From: Hufsiella arboris
GTDB lineage: Bacteria; Bacteroidota; Bacteroidia; Sphingobacteriales; Sphingobacteriaceae
Direction of reading: 5' to 3'
Length of the DNA: 64,000 nucleotides
NCBI RefSeq assembly: GCF_009834875.1
Contig: NZ_WVHT01000001.1
Span: forward strand, 248,001-312,000
Shown here: in pieces, positions 36,293-45,221 of the stretch
How the letters are laid out: every line of letters begins with the position of its first letter
How positions within the stretch are numbered: position 1 is the stretch's first letter
Notes under the pieces: generated by a model
The model's input: the letters and a program-made list of their open reading frames with translations, nothing else
What the model was told of the DNA's origin: nothing
The model's database searches: none
Position numbers and translations under genes: made by a program

Positions 36293-36857
36293 TTCTCTTT
36301 TCTATACAAATCTTTAAATTCCTCTTCCCGTTCTGAATATAGCTTTTAACCTTATTAATATCAAAGCCAGTTATTTCAGAAATATCTTTATAGCATTTTT
36401 GCTGCAAATAGAATAGTTCAACGCTCTTTTTTTGCTCCTCAGGAAGCAACTCCATACACTTTTCCATTGCGGAAAGCTGCTGTTCGCGTAACTCACCCAA
36501 ATCAAGATGCTCAGAATCGCCTGATTCCATAACGCCTGCGTCAAGAGTTACAAATTCATGCCTTCCTGAACTGCGAAGCGACATTAAACAGTAGTTTCGG
36601 GCCAGTGTATACAACCAGCCTTTGAAATTACTAACCTGATGCGCCCGTAGCTTTTTAATCAGTTCTTCGAAAATCTGCATCACCGCATCCTTGCTTTGAT
36701 CTTCATCCCGAAGGTATTTAAGGCACACACCATAGATCAAGTGCATATATGGAGAATACAGCTGGCCAAGCACATCCAGGTCGCCCGTTTGCCGGTAACG
36801 GTCAATTAATAACTGCTCTTCCTGCGATCCTGCCTGATTATTTTTTATAAATTTCAA
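36282..36857 (-). CDS. ECF-type RNA polymerase sigma factor
   Basis: A 191-residue sigma factor with region 2 (LGQLYSPYMHLIYGVCLKYLRDEDQSKDAVMQIFEEL, LYTLARNYCL) and region 4 (EKCMELLPEEQKKSVELFYLQQKCYKDISEITGFDINKVKSYI). It would direct transcription of an envelope or stress regulon and be held by the overlapping membrane anti-sigma protein. The only plausible start is TTG at 36857; no ATG lies in frame nearby before region 2, which suggests low expression or a start I have misjudged. Confidence 0.9.
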   Translation of the reverse strand: MKFIKNNQAGSQEEQLLIDRYRQTGDLDVLGQLYSPYMHLIYGVCLKYLRDEDQSKDAVMQIFEELIKKLRAHQVSNFKGWLYTLARNYCLMSLRSSGRHEFVTLDAGVMESGDSEHLDLGELREQQLSAMEKCMELLPEEQKKSVELFYLQQKCYKDISEITGFDINKVKSYIQNGKRNLKICIEKRSGS

Positions 36858-36948
36858 AGTCCCGGTTTGAGATTGTATCTTAATCGTTATAAAGAAGAAT
36901 AAGGGCTAACATACGAATACCACGGCATTTGTGGCAAAATTTTTGCAA

Positions 36949-37704
36949 ATGATGATGAAAACTTGGATGAAACGATCAATAACCTTAGCTACCTTAACGG
37001 GAGCTTTCTTAATTTTTAGCAGCTGCGATACTTTAAATCAAGCCTCTCAGGTTTTAGCACAAACTACCGCGAACCCAACTACAGCCGAGATAGCATCCGG
37101 CTTAAAACAGGCACTGGAAGTTGGTACAACTGAGAGTTCTGAAAAACTTTCCGCTACCGACGGATTTTTTGGAAACATGGCTATAAAGATCCTTTTCCCA
37201 CCCGAAGCACAGAAAATTGAAAAAACCTTACGTTCCGTAGGACTGAACCAACTTTGCGATAATGTTATTTTGAGTGTTAACCGTGCAGCAGAGGATGCAG
37301 CAAAGGAAGCCAAACCGATTTTTATCGATGCAATAAAACAAATGACAATTACTGACGCGTCAAATATTTTATTAAGCGGCCAACAGGATGCTGCAACTCA
37401 ATATTTTAAACGTGTTACCAGCTCGCAATTACAGGCGAAGTTCAATCCGATAATTGAAGCGAGTTTAAGCAAAACTGGTGCAACTAAATACTGGTCGACT
37501 GCGGTAACAAGCTACAACAAGATCCCACTAACGTCAAAAATAAATCCAGATCTGGATGCGTATGTTACCCAGAAAGCAATCGATGGATTATTTCATGAGA
37601 TTGCCGGTGAAGAACTAAAAATAAGAACTAACTTTTCTGCAAGAAGCACCGGTCTTCTACAAAAAGTGTTTGGTTTTGCCGACAAAAACAAAGGGAAGAT
37701 TTAG
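36949..37704 (+). CDS. DUF4197 lipoprotein
   Basis: About 251 residues. A lipoprotein signal (TLATLTGAFLIFSSC) gives a lipid-modified Cys, followed by the DUF4197 domain: TTAEIASGLKQALEVGTTESSEKLS, then KILFPPEAQKIEKTLRSVG and repeated amphipathic helices to residue about 230. The function of the family is unknown; it is probably periplasmic. Several adjacent ATGs (36949, 36952, 36955, 36967) could start translation. A short hairpin overlaps the stop codon. Confidence 0.82.
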   Translation: MMMKTWMKRSITLATLTGAFLIFSSCDTLNQASQVLAQTTANPTTAEIASGLKQALEVGTTESSEKLSATDGFFGNMAIKILFPPEAQKIEKTLRSVGLNQLCDNVILSVNRAAEDAAKEAKPIFIDAIKQMTITDASNILLSGQQDAATQYFKRVTSSQLQAKFNPIIEASLSKTGATKYWSTAVTSYNKIPLTSKINPDLDAYVTQKAIDGLFHEIAGEELKIRTNFSARSTGLLQKVFGFADKNKGKI

Positions 37705-37714
37705 TCTTCCCTTT
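37691..37714. terminator. Hairpin between convergent DUF4197 and DUF885 genes
   Basis: AAGGGAAGA at 37691-37699 pairs with TCTTCCCTT at 37705-37713. The loop contains the DUF4197 stop codon. T-tracts on either side are weak. Confidence 0.4.
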
Positions 37715-37725
37715 ATCCAATACTT

Positions 37726-39549
37726 TTATTTTTCGCTTCGTGCCCAATCGTCCATTTTCTTCTCGAGGATTGAAAGCGGCATACAACCATCCTTTAGGAA
37801 CTCGTCATGGAAAGACGAAATCTTAAATTTGTTTCCCAGCTCTTTTTCGTACTTATGTCTTAACTCGCGAATCTTTAAGGCGCCGATCTTGTATGACAAA
37901 GCCTGGGCAGGCACAGCCATATAACGCTCAATCTCAGCGGTCGTACCCGCTTCGTCTAACGCTTCATTGTCCATCATGTATTTAATCGCCTGTTCACGTG
38001 TCATGTTTTTCGTATGCATACCTACGTCAACAACGAGCCTGATAGCACGGTGTATTTCGTCACCGAGAGCGCCCATGTACTGGTAAGGATCAGTATACAA
38101 ACCCAGCTCTTTTCCAAGTGACTCGGAATACAATGCGTAACCTTCTCCATACGCTCCGTACCAGGCGAATCTTCTGAATTGTGGAAGAGAAGTATTCTCC
38201 TGCTGAAGGGAGATCTGATAATGATGCCCAGGAATGGCTTCATGCAAAAACAGCGATTCCATTCCGGATGTAGTATTGAATTTTTTTGCGTCTACAATTG
38301 GGATATAAAATATACCAGGCCGTGTTCCGTCTGGCGATCCCTGGTTGTACTCAGCGCTCGCACTGGCCGCTCGGAAAGCTTCTGTCTGGCGTATTTCAAA
38401 AGGAGTTTTAGGAACCCGGCCATACATCTTTTCCAGGTTTGGCTTCATTTTCTGATGAATTGCTTCAAAGGCAGCCAATACTTCTTCCGGGGTCTTATAA
38501 GGATAAAAACGTTTGTCACTTCGCATGTAATTGAAAAACGCTTTTAGATCGCCTTTAAATGCTACGGAGTTTTTCACACTGTCCATTATGTTGTGGATCC
38601 GTTTTACCTCATTTAATCCTGTCTGATATATTTCGTCAGGTGTTTTATCGGTAGTTGTCCAGTATTTGACCAGGTATGTATAAAGCACCCCTCCATTCGG
38701 AACAGCCGAAATGCCAGTTGAATTTCGCGCCGCCGGCAAATACTCTGTTTTCAAAAAGTCGCCGAGATTTTTATATGCCGGCACAACTTGCGTCATAATG
38801 GCGTCTTTGTATAAAGCTGTTAATCTTGCTTTCTCTTCGGCGGTAAATTCTTTTGGAAATCTATTGACCGGTCCATAGAACAAACTTTTTTCGGGAGCCG
38901 TTACTACCATCGCGTCCATTTGCGGAATCATTTTTACAACCAGGGCTTTCGGAAGCACGATTCCTTGCTTCATTCCTTTACTGAAATTTACGACTGCCGA
39001 ATCACTCCATGATTTAAACCCACGCATTCGCCCAATCCAATTTTCATAGTCCTTAACCGTTTTAAATGGCTGAAACGCTTCTCCAGATCCAAGTTGACCC
39101 ATCGTAAGAGGTAAACCCCAGAATTGCTGAAAGGGAATCATATATGATGTTTGAATCCCGCCGTTACTATCTACCAGTCCAAGTTTTGCAGCTTTGATCT
39201 TCATATCTAGCTCGTAATTTAAAATATCGTAACTCAGCTGATCGTTTGAATTAAGCTCTGCACGACGGAACGTTTTTAACCTGTCGGCATATTCCTGGTA
39301 GAAAGCAGCCACCGAATCACGAAATGACTGAGTCTGATCATTGGGTAAAATATTATTATAGCGGTTATCACCTTGCTGCGTCGCATCCAACGGAAAAAGT
39401 CGGGATCGCGTCTCCCAGTAATTGCTTAAAAGCGAGTTAAACTTAGCGTCAGATTCTGCATCATTTGCTGTTCCGGTCGACTTATTCTGAACATTATTGC
39501 AGCAGGTTACCATCGCTGCGAGAGAAAATAAAAACAGAATTTTTTTCAT
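37726..39549 (-). CDS. DUF885 family protein, metallopeptidase-like lipoprotein
   Basis: A 607-residue protein with a lipoprotein signal (ILFLFSLAAMVTCC, Cys near 16-17). The DUF885 domain spans about 35-600; the zinc-type motif LHEAIPGHHYQ lies near residue 440, with further conserved VDVGMHTKNMTREQAI downstream. The fold is related to M32-like carboxypeptidases and the protein is probably an envelope peptidase; substrates are unknown. It is convergent with the DUF4197 gene, not part of an operon. Confidence 0.86.
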   Translation of the reverse strand: MKKILFLFSLAAMVTCCNNVQNKSTGTANDAESDAKFNSLLSNYWETRSRLFPLDATQQGDNRYNNILPNDQTQSFRDSVAAFYQEYADRLKTFRRAELNSNDQLSYDILNYELDMKIKAAKLGLVDSNGGIQTSYMIPFQQFWGLPLTMGQLGSGEAFQPFKTVKDYENWIGRMRGFKSWSDSAVVNFSKGMKQGIVLPKALVVKMIPQMDAMVVTAPEKSLFYGPVNRFPKEFTAEEKARLTALYKDAIMTQVVPAYKNLGDFLKTEYLPAARNSTGISAVPNGGVLYTYLVKYWTTTDKTPDEIYQTGLNEVKRIHNIMDSVKNSVAFKGDLKAFFNYMRSDKRFYPYKTPEEVLAAFEAIHQKMKPNLEKMYGRVPKTPFEIRQTEAFRAASASAEYNQGSPDGTRPGIFYIPIVDAKKFNTTSGMESLFLHEAIPGHHYQISLQQENTSLPQFRRFAWYGAYGEGYALYSESLGKELGLYTDPYQYMGALGDEIHRAIRLVVDVGMHTKNMTREQAIKYMMDNEALDEAGTTAEIERYMAVPAQALSYKIGALKIRELRHKYEKELGNKFKISSFHDEFLKDGCMPLSILEKKMDDWARSEK

Positions 39550-39613
39550 CTATCTAATTATTGGTAGCTAATTTACGCAGAGGAGTTTTATTTTTATAGG
39601 AAACTTCCTAACG

Positions 39614-40069
39614 ATGGAAAGCACCAATCAAAAGCTGATCGATCATTTAAATCACCTGGTATCTATCTGTCTTGACGGGCAGTCGGGATATGACGTTTCG
39701 GCGAAAAATGCAAAAGCAGAGGATCTGAAAACCATTTTTTTCAGTTTAAGCCATGACAAACATCAATTTGCTGAAGCCTTAAAACACGAGGTAAGGAAAG
39801 CAGGCGGTAGTCCGGACAAAAGCGGGGGCACGCTCGGTTTGATTCACCGGACATGGATTGGAATTAAAACTACGCTGGCTCCAGGCGAAAAAGACGATAA
39901 AGTAATATTAGAAGCTTGTATTACTGGTGAAAAAGCGGCTTTATCCGCATTTGACGATGTTTTGCAAAAAGCGCTTCTTCCAGCTGACACCCGAAATCTG
40001 GTTTCAGTGCAAAAAATTCGCATTAAAGAGGACTTGGAAAAAATCGAAGAACTCTTTAAGAAGTATTAA
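39614..40069 (+). CDS. DUF2383 / PA2169-family four-helix bundle protein
   Basis: A 151-residue cytoplasmic protein composed of four long helices, starting with KLIDHLNHLVSICLDGQSGYDVSAKNAK and containing the HRTWIGIKTTLAPGEKDDKVILEACITGEK segment typical of the PA2169/DUF2383 family. The fold is ferritin-like and such genes are often stress-induced; the function is not known. It ends 1 bp from the convergent pyrophosphatase gene. Confidence 0.88.
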   Translation: MESTNQKLIDHLNHLVSICLDGQSGYDVSAKNAKAEDLKTIFFSLSHDKHQFAEALKHEVRKAGGSPDKSGGTLGLIHRTWIGIKTTLAPGEKDDKVILEACITGEKAALSAFDDVLQKALLPADTRNLVSVQKIRIKEDLEKIEELFKKY

Positions 40070-40070
40070 A

Positions 40071-41324
40071 CTATTTTACCAGAATCGGATCCAGTACTGT
40101 TTCGTTGCCGTCAATACGTTCCGTAATTTTCAATCCGAGAATTTTTGCTATCATCGGATAGACGTTTACGTTCTCAAACGTTGGGATAGTTATATTACTT
40201 TTAAATGCCGGCCCCCAGGCACTGAAATAAGCATGCATCTCCTTAACCTTTAGCGGATCAAATCCATGATATCCCCGTGGCTTAAAATTGCGGCTCCCGA
40301 AAACGTATGAAGAATCCGGTATCAGTAATATATCTGCAATGCGGCCGTACCAGTCTTCGGATTTAGAATAATGCCAATAAGATAGGGTTTCTGTACTTTT
40401 AATCACCTTGTATCCCTTACTATTTCCCGACAAAGTTTGATAGGTACTTTCCAAAAGTGAGGAATCGCTTAGTCTTACCTCTGCCATTGAACCGCTACCA
40501 CTTACGCGATATTTTGTCGAATCTGATGGCGGCGTCTGCACCGCCGAGTCAATTTTAATCATTCCATGATCAGCCAGAAAAACAAAACTTACAGGCAAGC
40601 CTAAAGCCTTCACATCTTTAGAAAGCTTTGCTAAAGCGGAGTCAACAAACAATACAGCTCGCTTTGTTTGATCCGCATCGGGCCCGAAATCGTGTCCAGC
40701 ATGATCTACTTCCGGCAGGTAAAAAGTTATAATGTGCGGGCGCTTTTCTTCAGGAAGCTTAAGCCAGTTAACAACAGCCGCGATCCGCTGATCAATGCCC
40801 ATATTTTCATTAAAGCTATAGTAGTAAGTAGGCAAGATACCTTTAATAGCCGCCTCCGATCCTACCCAGAAAAGACTCGCACTTAACATTTTTTGCTCTT
40901 CAGCCAGCACCCATAGCGGCGTACCCTTATACCATGAACCATCTTTGACGACGTCTTTATCACCCATGTTATACACTTCCTTGCGCTTCTTATCGAAGAA
41001 CACGTTTCCCGGAATGCCGCTATGTGCGGGATAAAGCCCCGTTACCAGCGTGTAGTGATTTGGAAAAGTTAAAGATGGAAAACTAGGTTGCATCGACTTT
41101 GCATGCACGCCCTGTTTTTTAATATTAAGTAAGAAATCCGCGTTGAACTTCTCGTCATAATCATATCGAAATCCATCCGCTGAAATCAGTACCAGGTATG
41201 GTTTCTTTTGCTGTTCCTTGCTGTTTACCCGGCCCGCAACAATATGCTGGCTGGTATCAACTTGCGAATAACTTTTAAAAAAGGCAAAAAGAAATACAGT
41301 GACCAACAACTTCCTCGATATCAT
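40071..41324 (-). CDS. Ectonucleotide pyrophosphatase/phosphodiesterase-like enzyme (alkaline phosphatase superfamily)
   Basis: About 417 residues with a signal peptide (KLLVTVFLFAFFKSYSQ). The metal site is visible: Asp in LISADGFRYDY, nucleophile Thr in SLTFPNHYTLVTG, HAGHDFG-type Asp/His segment (PEVDHAGHDFGPD) and Asp-His in FLADHGMIKI. This is the type I phosphodiesterase/nucleotide pyrophosphatase (NPP) family, acting on nucleotide diesters or phospholipid head groups in the periplasm. The start at 41324 gives a proper signal peptide; an earlier in-frame codon at 41381 lies in the upstream terminator. Confidence 0.9.
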   Translation of the reverse strand: MISRKLLVTVFLFAFFKSYSQVDTSQHIVAGRVNSKEQQKKPYLVLISADGFRYDYDEKFNADFLLNIKKQGVHAKSMQPSFPSLTFPNHYTLVTGLYPAHSGIPGNVFFDKKRKEVYNMGDKDVVKDGSWYKGTPLWVLAEEQKMLSASLFWVGSEAAIKGILPTYYYSFNENMGIDQRIAAVVNWLKLPEEKRPHIITFYLPEVDHAGHDFGPDADQTKRAVLFVDSALAKLSKDVKALGLPVSFVFLADHGMIKIDSAVQTPPSDSTKYRVSGSGSMAEVRLSDSSLLESTYQTLSGNSKGYKVIKSTETLSYWHYSKSEDWYGRIADILLIPDSSYVFGSRNFKPRGYHGFDPLKVKEMHAYFSAWGPAFKSNITIPTFENVNVYPMIAKILGLKITERIDGNETVLDPILVK

Positions 41325-41360
41325 AGCAAAGGCTTTCCCGCAAAGTAAACCATAAAAAAC

Positions 41361-41392
41361 AAAAAAGGGATTCGTTGCCAAATCCCTTTTTT
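41361..41392 (-). terminator. Rho-independent terminator of the PDH operon
   Basis: A 12-bp perfect stem (AAAAAAGGGATT at 41361-41372 with AATCCCTTTTTT at 41381-41392, 8-nt loop) just after the E2 stop; the A/T arms give a T-run on the minus strand. Confidence 0.8.
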
Positions 41393-41411
41393 GTAATATT
41401 TCTATTAATTT

Positions 41412-43091
41412 TTAAACCAGTAACCGAACAGGCTCTTCCAACAACGCTTTAAGTGTTTGCAAAAATGCAGCGCCGGTAGCGCCGTCGACTGTGCGATGGT
41501 CGCAGCTTAACGTTACTTTCATGATATTACCAGGAACAACAGCACCATTTTTCACAACCGGAACCTGTTGTATTCCGCCAACGGCTAGTATACATGAGTC
41601 TGGCGGGTTAATGATTGCTGTAAACTCGTCAACACCAAACATTCCAAGGTTTGAAATGGTAAAAGTTGATCCTTCCCAGTCAGACGGCTGAAGTTTTTTT
41701 GTCTTTGCACGTTGTGCAAAATCTTTTACTTCCGCAGAGATATGAGATAGGGATTTACCATCAGCAAATCTTACTACGGGAACCAGTAATCCTTCGTCAA
41801 CAGCTACCGCAACACCAATGTTTACATGCTCATTATAGCGAATTTTATCATTAAGCCATGATGAGTTCACATTAGGATGTTGTTTTAAAGCAACGGCAAC
41901 AGCTTTAAGAACCATGTCGTTAAATGAAATCTTTACCGGAGCAAATTCATTCATTTTTGACCGCGCTGTTATTGCGTTATCCATGTCGATAGACATAGTA
42001 ACATAAAAATGCGGCGCAGTGAACAAGCTGTCAGACAAACGTTTCGCAATAGTTTTGCGCATTTGAGTAACCGGCTTTTCCGTATATTTTTCTTCTCCGA
42101 TATATTGCGGAATTGTTACGCTTTGGCTTGCCGCGGATGGCTGTGCAGCTTTCGGCGCAGCTTCTGCAACTTGCTTTGTTGACGGAGTAAATCCTTCAAC
42201 ATCTTTCTTAACTATTCTTCCGCCTTCTGCAGAACCCTGAACATCAGATAAATTAATACCCTTATCTTTGGCAATTTTTTTTGCTAACGGCGAAGCTTTA
42301 ACACGTGAATCACTGTCTGACTGAGCTTTCTCTTTCTGCTCGTCCCCCGGAGTAGCATCCGTTTTTTGAGCAGTCTGCGGAGCCGCGCTTGTTTCATCGC
42401 TTGCTTTCCCTTCCGTCTTATTCGAATCAGCAGACGGAGCATTTAACAAAGCAGAAACATCGGTTCCTTCCTTACCAACAATTGCAATGATATCATTAAC
42501 CTTTGCAGCCTGACCTTTTTCAACGCCTATGTAAAGTAAAGTTCCTTCAGCATAAGCTGTAACCTCCATCGTAGCCTTATCGGTTTCAACATCCGCCAGT
42601 GTATCATCACTTTTAACTTTGTCGCCAACTTTTTTATGCCATTCAGCGATAACGCCTTCAGTCATAGTATCACTCAACAAAGGCATTCTGATTACGGTAG
42701 CACCCAACGACTCAGGAGTTACACTACTAGCCGCAGGTTTGTCTTCAGCGGCCGCTTGCGGCTTCTCACTTTTAGCTTCGTTTCCAGATGTATCTTCCTT
42801 TTTTTCAGCAGACGGGGTTTCCGCGCCATTCAAAACGGATTTATAGTCCTCGCCTTCCTCGCCTAAAACTGCAATTACAGAATCTACGGGCACGGCCTGT
42901 CCTTCCTCGGCTCCAATGTATAAAATGGTTCCTTCTTGGAAAGATTCAAAATCCATTGTCGCTTTATCGGTTTCAACTTCGGCAACCAAATCACCGGAAT
43001 TTACTTTATCACCTACTTTTTTATGCCATTTCGCAATAACACCTTCAGTCATGGTGTCGCTCATTTTTGGCATACGTACTACTTCAGCCAT
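41412..43091 (-). CDS. pdhC: Pyruvate dehydrogenase complex E2, dihydrolipoamide acetyltransferase
   Basis: A 559-residue E2 with two lipoyl domains (about 1-78 and 130-210, each with the lipoylated Lys in ETDKATM; Lys43 in the first), Ala/Pro/charged linkers, a peripheral subunit-binding domain (VKASPLAKKIAKDKGINL, near 265-300) and the catalytic acetyltransferase domain (about 335-559) with HRTVDGATGA. It transfers acetyl groups to CoA in the PDH complex. It follows E1-alpha by 32 bp. No E1-beta or E3 gene lies here. Confidence 0.93.
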   Translation of the reverse strand: MAEVVRMPKMSDTMTEGVIAKWHKKVGDKVNSGDLVAEVETDKATMDFESFQEGTILYIGAEEGQAVPVDSVIAVLGEEGEDYKSVLNGAETPSAEKKEDTSGNEAKSEKPQAAAEDKPAASSVTPESLGATVIRMPLLSDTMTEGVIAEWHKKVGDKVKSDDTLADVETDKATMEVTAYAEGTLLYIGVEKGQAAKVNDIIAIVGKEGTDVSALLNAPSADSNKTEGKASDETSAAPQTAQKTDATPGDEQKEKAQSDSDSRVKASPLAKKIAKDKGINLSDVQGSAEGGRIVKKDVEGFTPSTKQVAEAAPKAAQPSAASQSVTIPQYIGEEKYTEKPVTQMRKTIAKRLSDSLFTAPHFYVTMSIDMDNAITARSKMNEFAPVKISFNDMVLKAVAVALKQHPNVNSSWLNDKIRYNEHVNIGVAVAVDEGLLVPVVRFADGKSLSHISAEVKDFAQRAKTKKLQPSDWEGSTFTISNLGMFGVDEFTAIINPPDSCILAVGGIQQVPVVKNGAVVPGNIMKVTLSCDHRTVDGATGAAFLQTLKALLEEPVRLLV

Positions 43092-43123
43092 CTTTTTTAT
43101 TCAGATTTAGCGTTTAACAGAAA

Positions 43124-44119
43124 TTAATTGCGGATAAACGGATAGTCCTGCTGAACATATACATCATCATATAACTCAGACGCATCCGGCCATGGTGATT
43201 CTTCAGAAAATTTTACCGACTCATCCACTATATCCTTAATTTTTTGATCGATTTCTGCGAACCATGCTTCATCAGCATAATTATTATCTACGATCGCCTT
43301 TTTTGTAATTTCGATCGGATCTTTCATTTTGTATGACTCCAACTCCTCTTTTGTACGATACTTCGCGGGATCGGACATCGAGTGGCCTTTGTAGCGGTAC
43401 GTACGCATTTCAAGGAATGTTGGGCCTTCACCTCTGCGAGCGCGCTGAACAGCTTCATCCATAGCATTATGCACTGCAACAGGATCCATTCCGTCAACCG
43501 GCGCGCAAGGCATATCAAAACCTAAACCGATTTTGTAAATATCCGTCATGTTTGTTGTACGCGCTACGGAAGTACCCATTGCGTAACCATTGTTTTCACA
43601 AACGAAAATTACCGGCAGCTTCCAAAGCATCGCCATGTTGAAAGTTTCGTTTAGTGCACCCTGACGAACAGCTCCATCACCCATGTAACAAACGTTTACA
43701 TTGGTTGTTCCTAAATATTTTTCAGCAAAAGCAACGCCTGCACCTAATGGTATTTGTCCGCCAACGATTCCGTGTCCGCCAAAGAATTTTTTCTCTTTGC
43801 TGAACATGTGCATCGATCCGCCTTTTCCTTTCGAACATCCGGTCACTTTTCCATACAACTCGGCCATAATTTCATTTGCTCCCATACCACGCGCTAATGC
43901 ATGTGCATGGTCACGGTAAGCCGTAATCATTGAATCTCCTTCACCTAACACAGACATGGCTCCGGCTAGAACCGCTTCCTGACCGATATATAAATGGCAA
44001 AATCCTCTGATTTTTTGCTGTCCGTAAAGCTGACCTGACTTCTCCTCAAACTTGCGCATCAGGAGCATCGATTCATACCAATGTAAATAGGTATCTTTAG
44101 TTATTTCTACTGAACTCAT
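43124..44119 (-). CDS. pdhA: Pyruvate dehydrogenase E1 component, alpha subunit
   Basis: A 331-residue thiamine-diphosphate enzyme subunit. The ThDP motif GDGAVRQGALNETFNMA...ENNGYAMGTS begins near residue 157; the phosphorylation-loop-like YRYKGHSMSDPAKYRTKEE is present near 260. It decarboxylates pyruvate together with a beta subunit that is not encoded nearby. The start at 44119 is favoured over an in-frame codon at 44158 since a TAnnTTTG promoter box lies at 44146-44153. E2 follows in the same operon. Confidence 0.94.
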   Translation of the reverse strand: MSSVEITKDTYLHWYESMLLMRKFEEKSGQLYGQQKIRGFCHLYIGQEAVLAGAMSVLGEGDSMITAYRDHAHALARGMGANEIMAELYGKVTGCSKGKGGSMHMFSKEKKFFGGHGIVGGQIPLGAGVAFAEKYLGTTNVNVCYMGDGAVRQGALNETFNMAMLWKLPVIFVCENNGYAMGTSVARTTNMTDIYKIGLGFDMPCAPVDGMDPVAVHNAMDEAVQRARRGEGPTFLEMRTYRYKGHSMSDPAKYRTKEELESYKMKDPIEITKKAIVDNNYADEAWFAEIDQKIKDIVDESVKFSEESPWPDASELYDDVYVQQDYPFIRN

Positions 44120-44145
44120 TCGAATAAACTCTGTTTTTGGGAAGG

Positions 44146-44153
44146 CAAATCTA
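44146..44153 (-). promoter_or_regulatory. -7 promoter box for pdhA
   Basis: The minus strand reads TAGATTTG, an exact TAnnTTTG match 26 bp upstream of ATG 44119. A start at 44158 would precede the transcript. Confidence 0.5.
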
Positions 44154-44244
44154 ATCATATCATCCTAAAAAAAAGAAAATCAAAAAGTTTTACACTACAA
44201 CTGTTAAAAATCCGTTAAAGCCTGTAGCTTAGTGAAATTGACAG

Positions 44245-44275
44245 TTGCATTACTAAATTATTTATTTTAGGTTTG
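44245..44275 (+). promoter_or_regulatory. Complete Bacteroidota sigma-A-type promoter of the C40 peptidase gene
   Basis: TTG at 44245-44247, a 20-bp spacer and TAGGTTTG at 44268-44275 match both elements of the consensus. The predicted leader is about 68 nt. This is the best promoter in the window. Confidence 0.65.
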
Positions 44276-44349
44276 CAATGCTTTAATAACGAAGGGGTTC
44301 GATGAGGCGTTTATAGTCTGTTAAACAATTAACTAGAGACGATTTTAGA

Positions 44350-44910
44350 ATGGGGAAAAAATTAATAGTAGCTATGCTATTAGTGGGCACATTTGTGTCG
44401 GCAAATGCACAAACAATAAAGAAAGAAACAAAAACGGAAACGGAAGATCCGGATAATCTTGCTAAAGATTATTTCTCACAAATAATGGGAATAGCTGTTT
44501 CGGCAACTCAAAATGTAAAGCTTTATCAATTTATATACGACTGGATAGGCACTCCGTACCGCTTAGGTGGCGATACGAAAAAAGGCGTCGATTGCTCTGG
44601 CTTCGCTTACCAGTTATATGACAAGGTTTTTAATACAGTTATTGCAAACAACTCGCGTAATATATTCAGTATGGTTAACCCGGTTGATAAAACTGAATTA
44701 AAGGTAGGCGATCTCGTCTTCTTTAAAATCCATAGCCGGGCAATTTCACACGTAGGAGTTTACATTGGCGATAATAAATTCGCACACTCATCAAGCAGCC
44801 GAGGCGTAATGATCAGCAACCTGAACGAACCGTACTGGCAACGTTATTATTACAAAGGTGGTCGCCTTATCGAATCTATCCGTGAGAAACTTGACACGGA
44901 TAACAATTAA
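44350..44910 (+). CDS. NlpC/P60 (C40) cell-wall peptidase
   Basis: A 186-residue secreted protein (signal peptide ending SANAQ near 21). The C-terminal NlpC/P60 domain (about 55-170) has the catalytic Cys in VDCSGFAYQLY (near 81) and His in SHVGVYIGDNKF (near 138), followed by AHSSSSRGV. Such enzymes cut D-Glu-mDAP or related bonds in peptidoglycan peptides. It has its own strong promoter and terminator. Confidence 0.93.
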   Translation: MGKKLIVAMLLVGTFVSANAQTIKKETKTETEDPDNLAKDYFSQIMGIAVSATQNVKLYQFIYDWIGTPYRLGGDTKKGVDCSGFAYQLYDKVFNTVIANNSRNIFSMVNPVDKTELKVGDLVFFKIHSRAISHVGVYIGDNKFAHSSSSRGVMISNLNEPYWQRYYYKGGRLIESIREKLDTDNN

Positions 44911-44942
44911 CGAAAGAACTAATTCTCCAAGCCTAAATAAAT

Positions 44943-44976
44943 GAAAGCCGATCAATTTGAACGGCTTTCGTATTTT
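44943..44976 (+). terminator. Terminator of the C40 peptidase gene
   Basis: GAAAGCCG at 44943-44950 pairs with CGGCTTTC at 44962-44969 (11-nt loop), followed by GTATTTT. Confidence 0.65.
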
Positions 44977-45168
44977 CTAAGCTTTCGCTACGTCCTGAGT
45001 ATTTCTTACTAAGCCAATTCCTGCGAAGAAAAATATAATGCCCAGTATTGCATACACTATTAAAGCTTTTGCTTCACCGGTTCCTTGTACAAATCCTACA
45101 GCAGCGTAGATTAACCCGACAATACCCAGTATTGTCAGTATCGTTCCAAATATTCTTTTAACATTCAT
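44977..45168 (-). CDS. Small two-helix membrane protein
   Basis: A 63-residue protein with two hydrophobic helices (about 6-26, IFGTILTILGIVGLIYAAVGF, and 34-54, ALIVYAILGIIFFFAGIGLV) and short charged ends. I do not recognise a named family, though such small proteins are common in Bacteroidota. The start at 45168 is chosen because upstream codons to 45225 have no membrane character and overlap the neighbouring gene. It follows the outer membrane protein gene by 53 bp. Confidence 0.6.
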   Translation of the reverse strand: MNVKRIFGTILTILGIVGLIYAAVGFVQGTGEAKALIVYAILGIIFFFAGIGLVRNTQDVAKA

Positions 45169-45221
45169 AGTGATAATTTTATTTATATCCGGTATAAAAC
45201 AAATCACCTGCCAAAGTGAAT

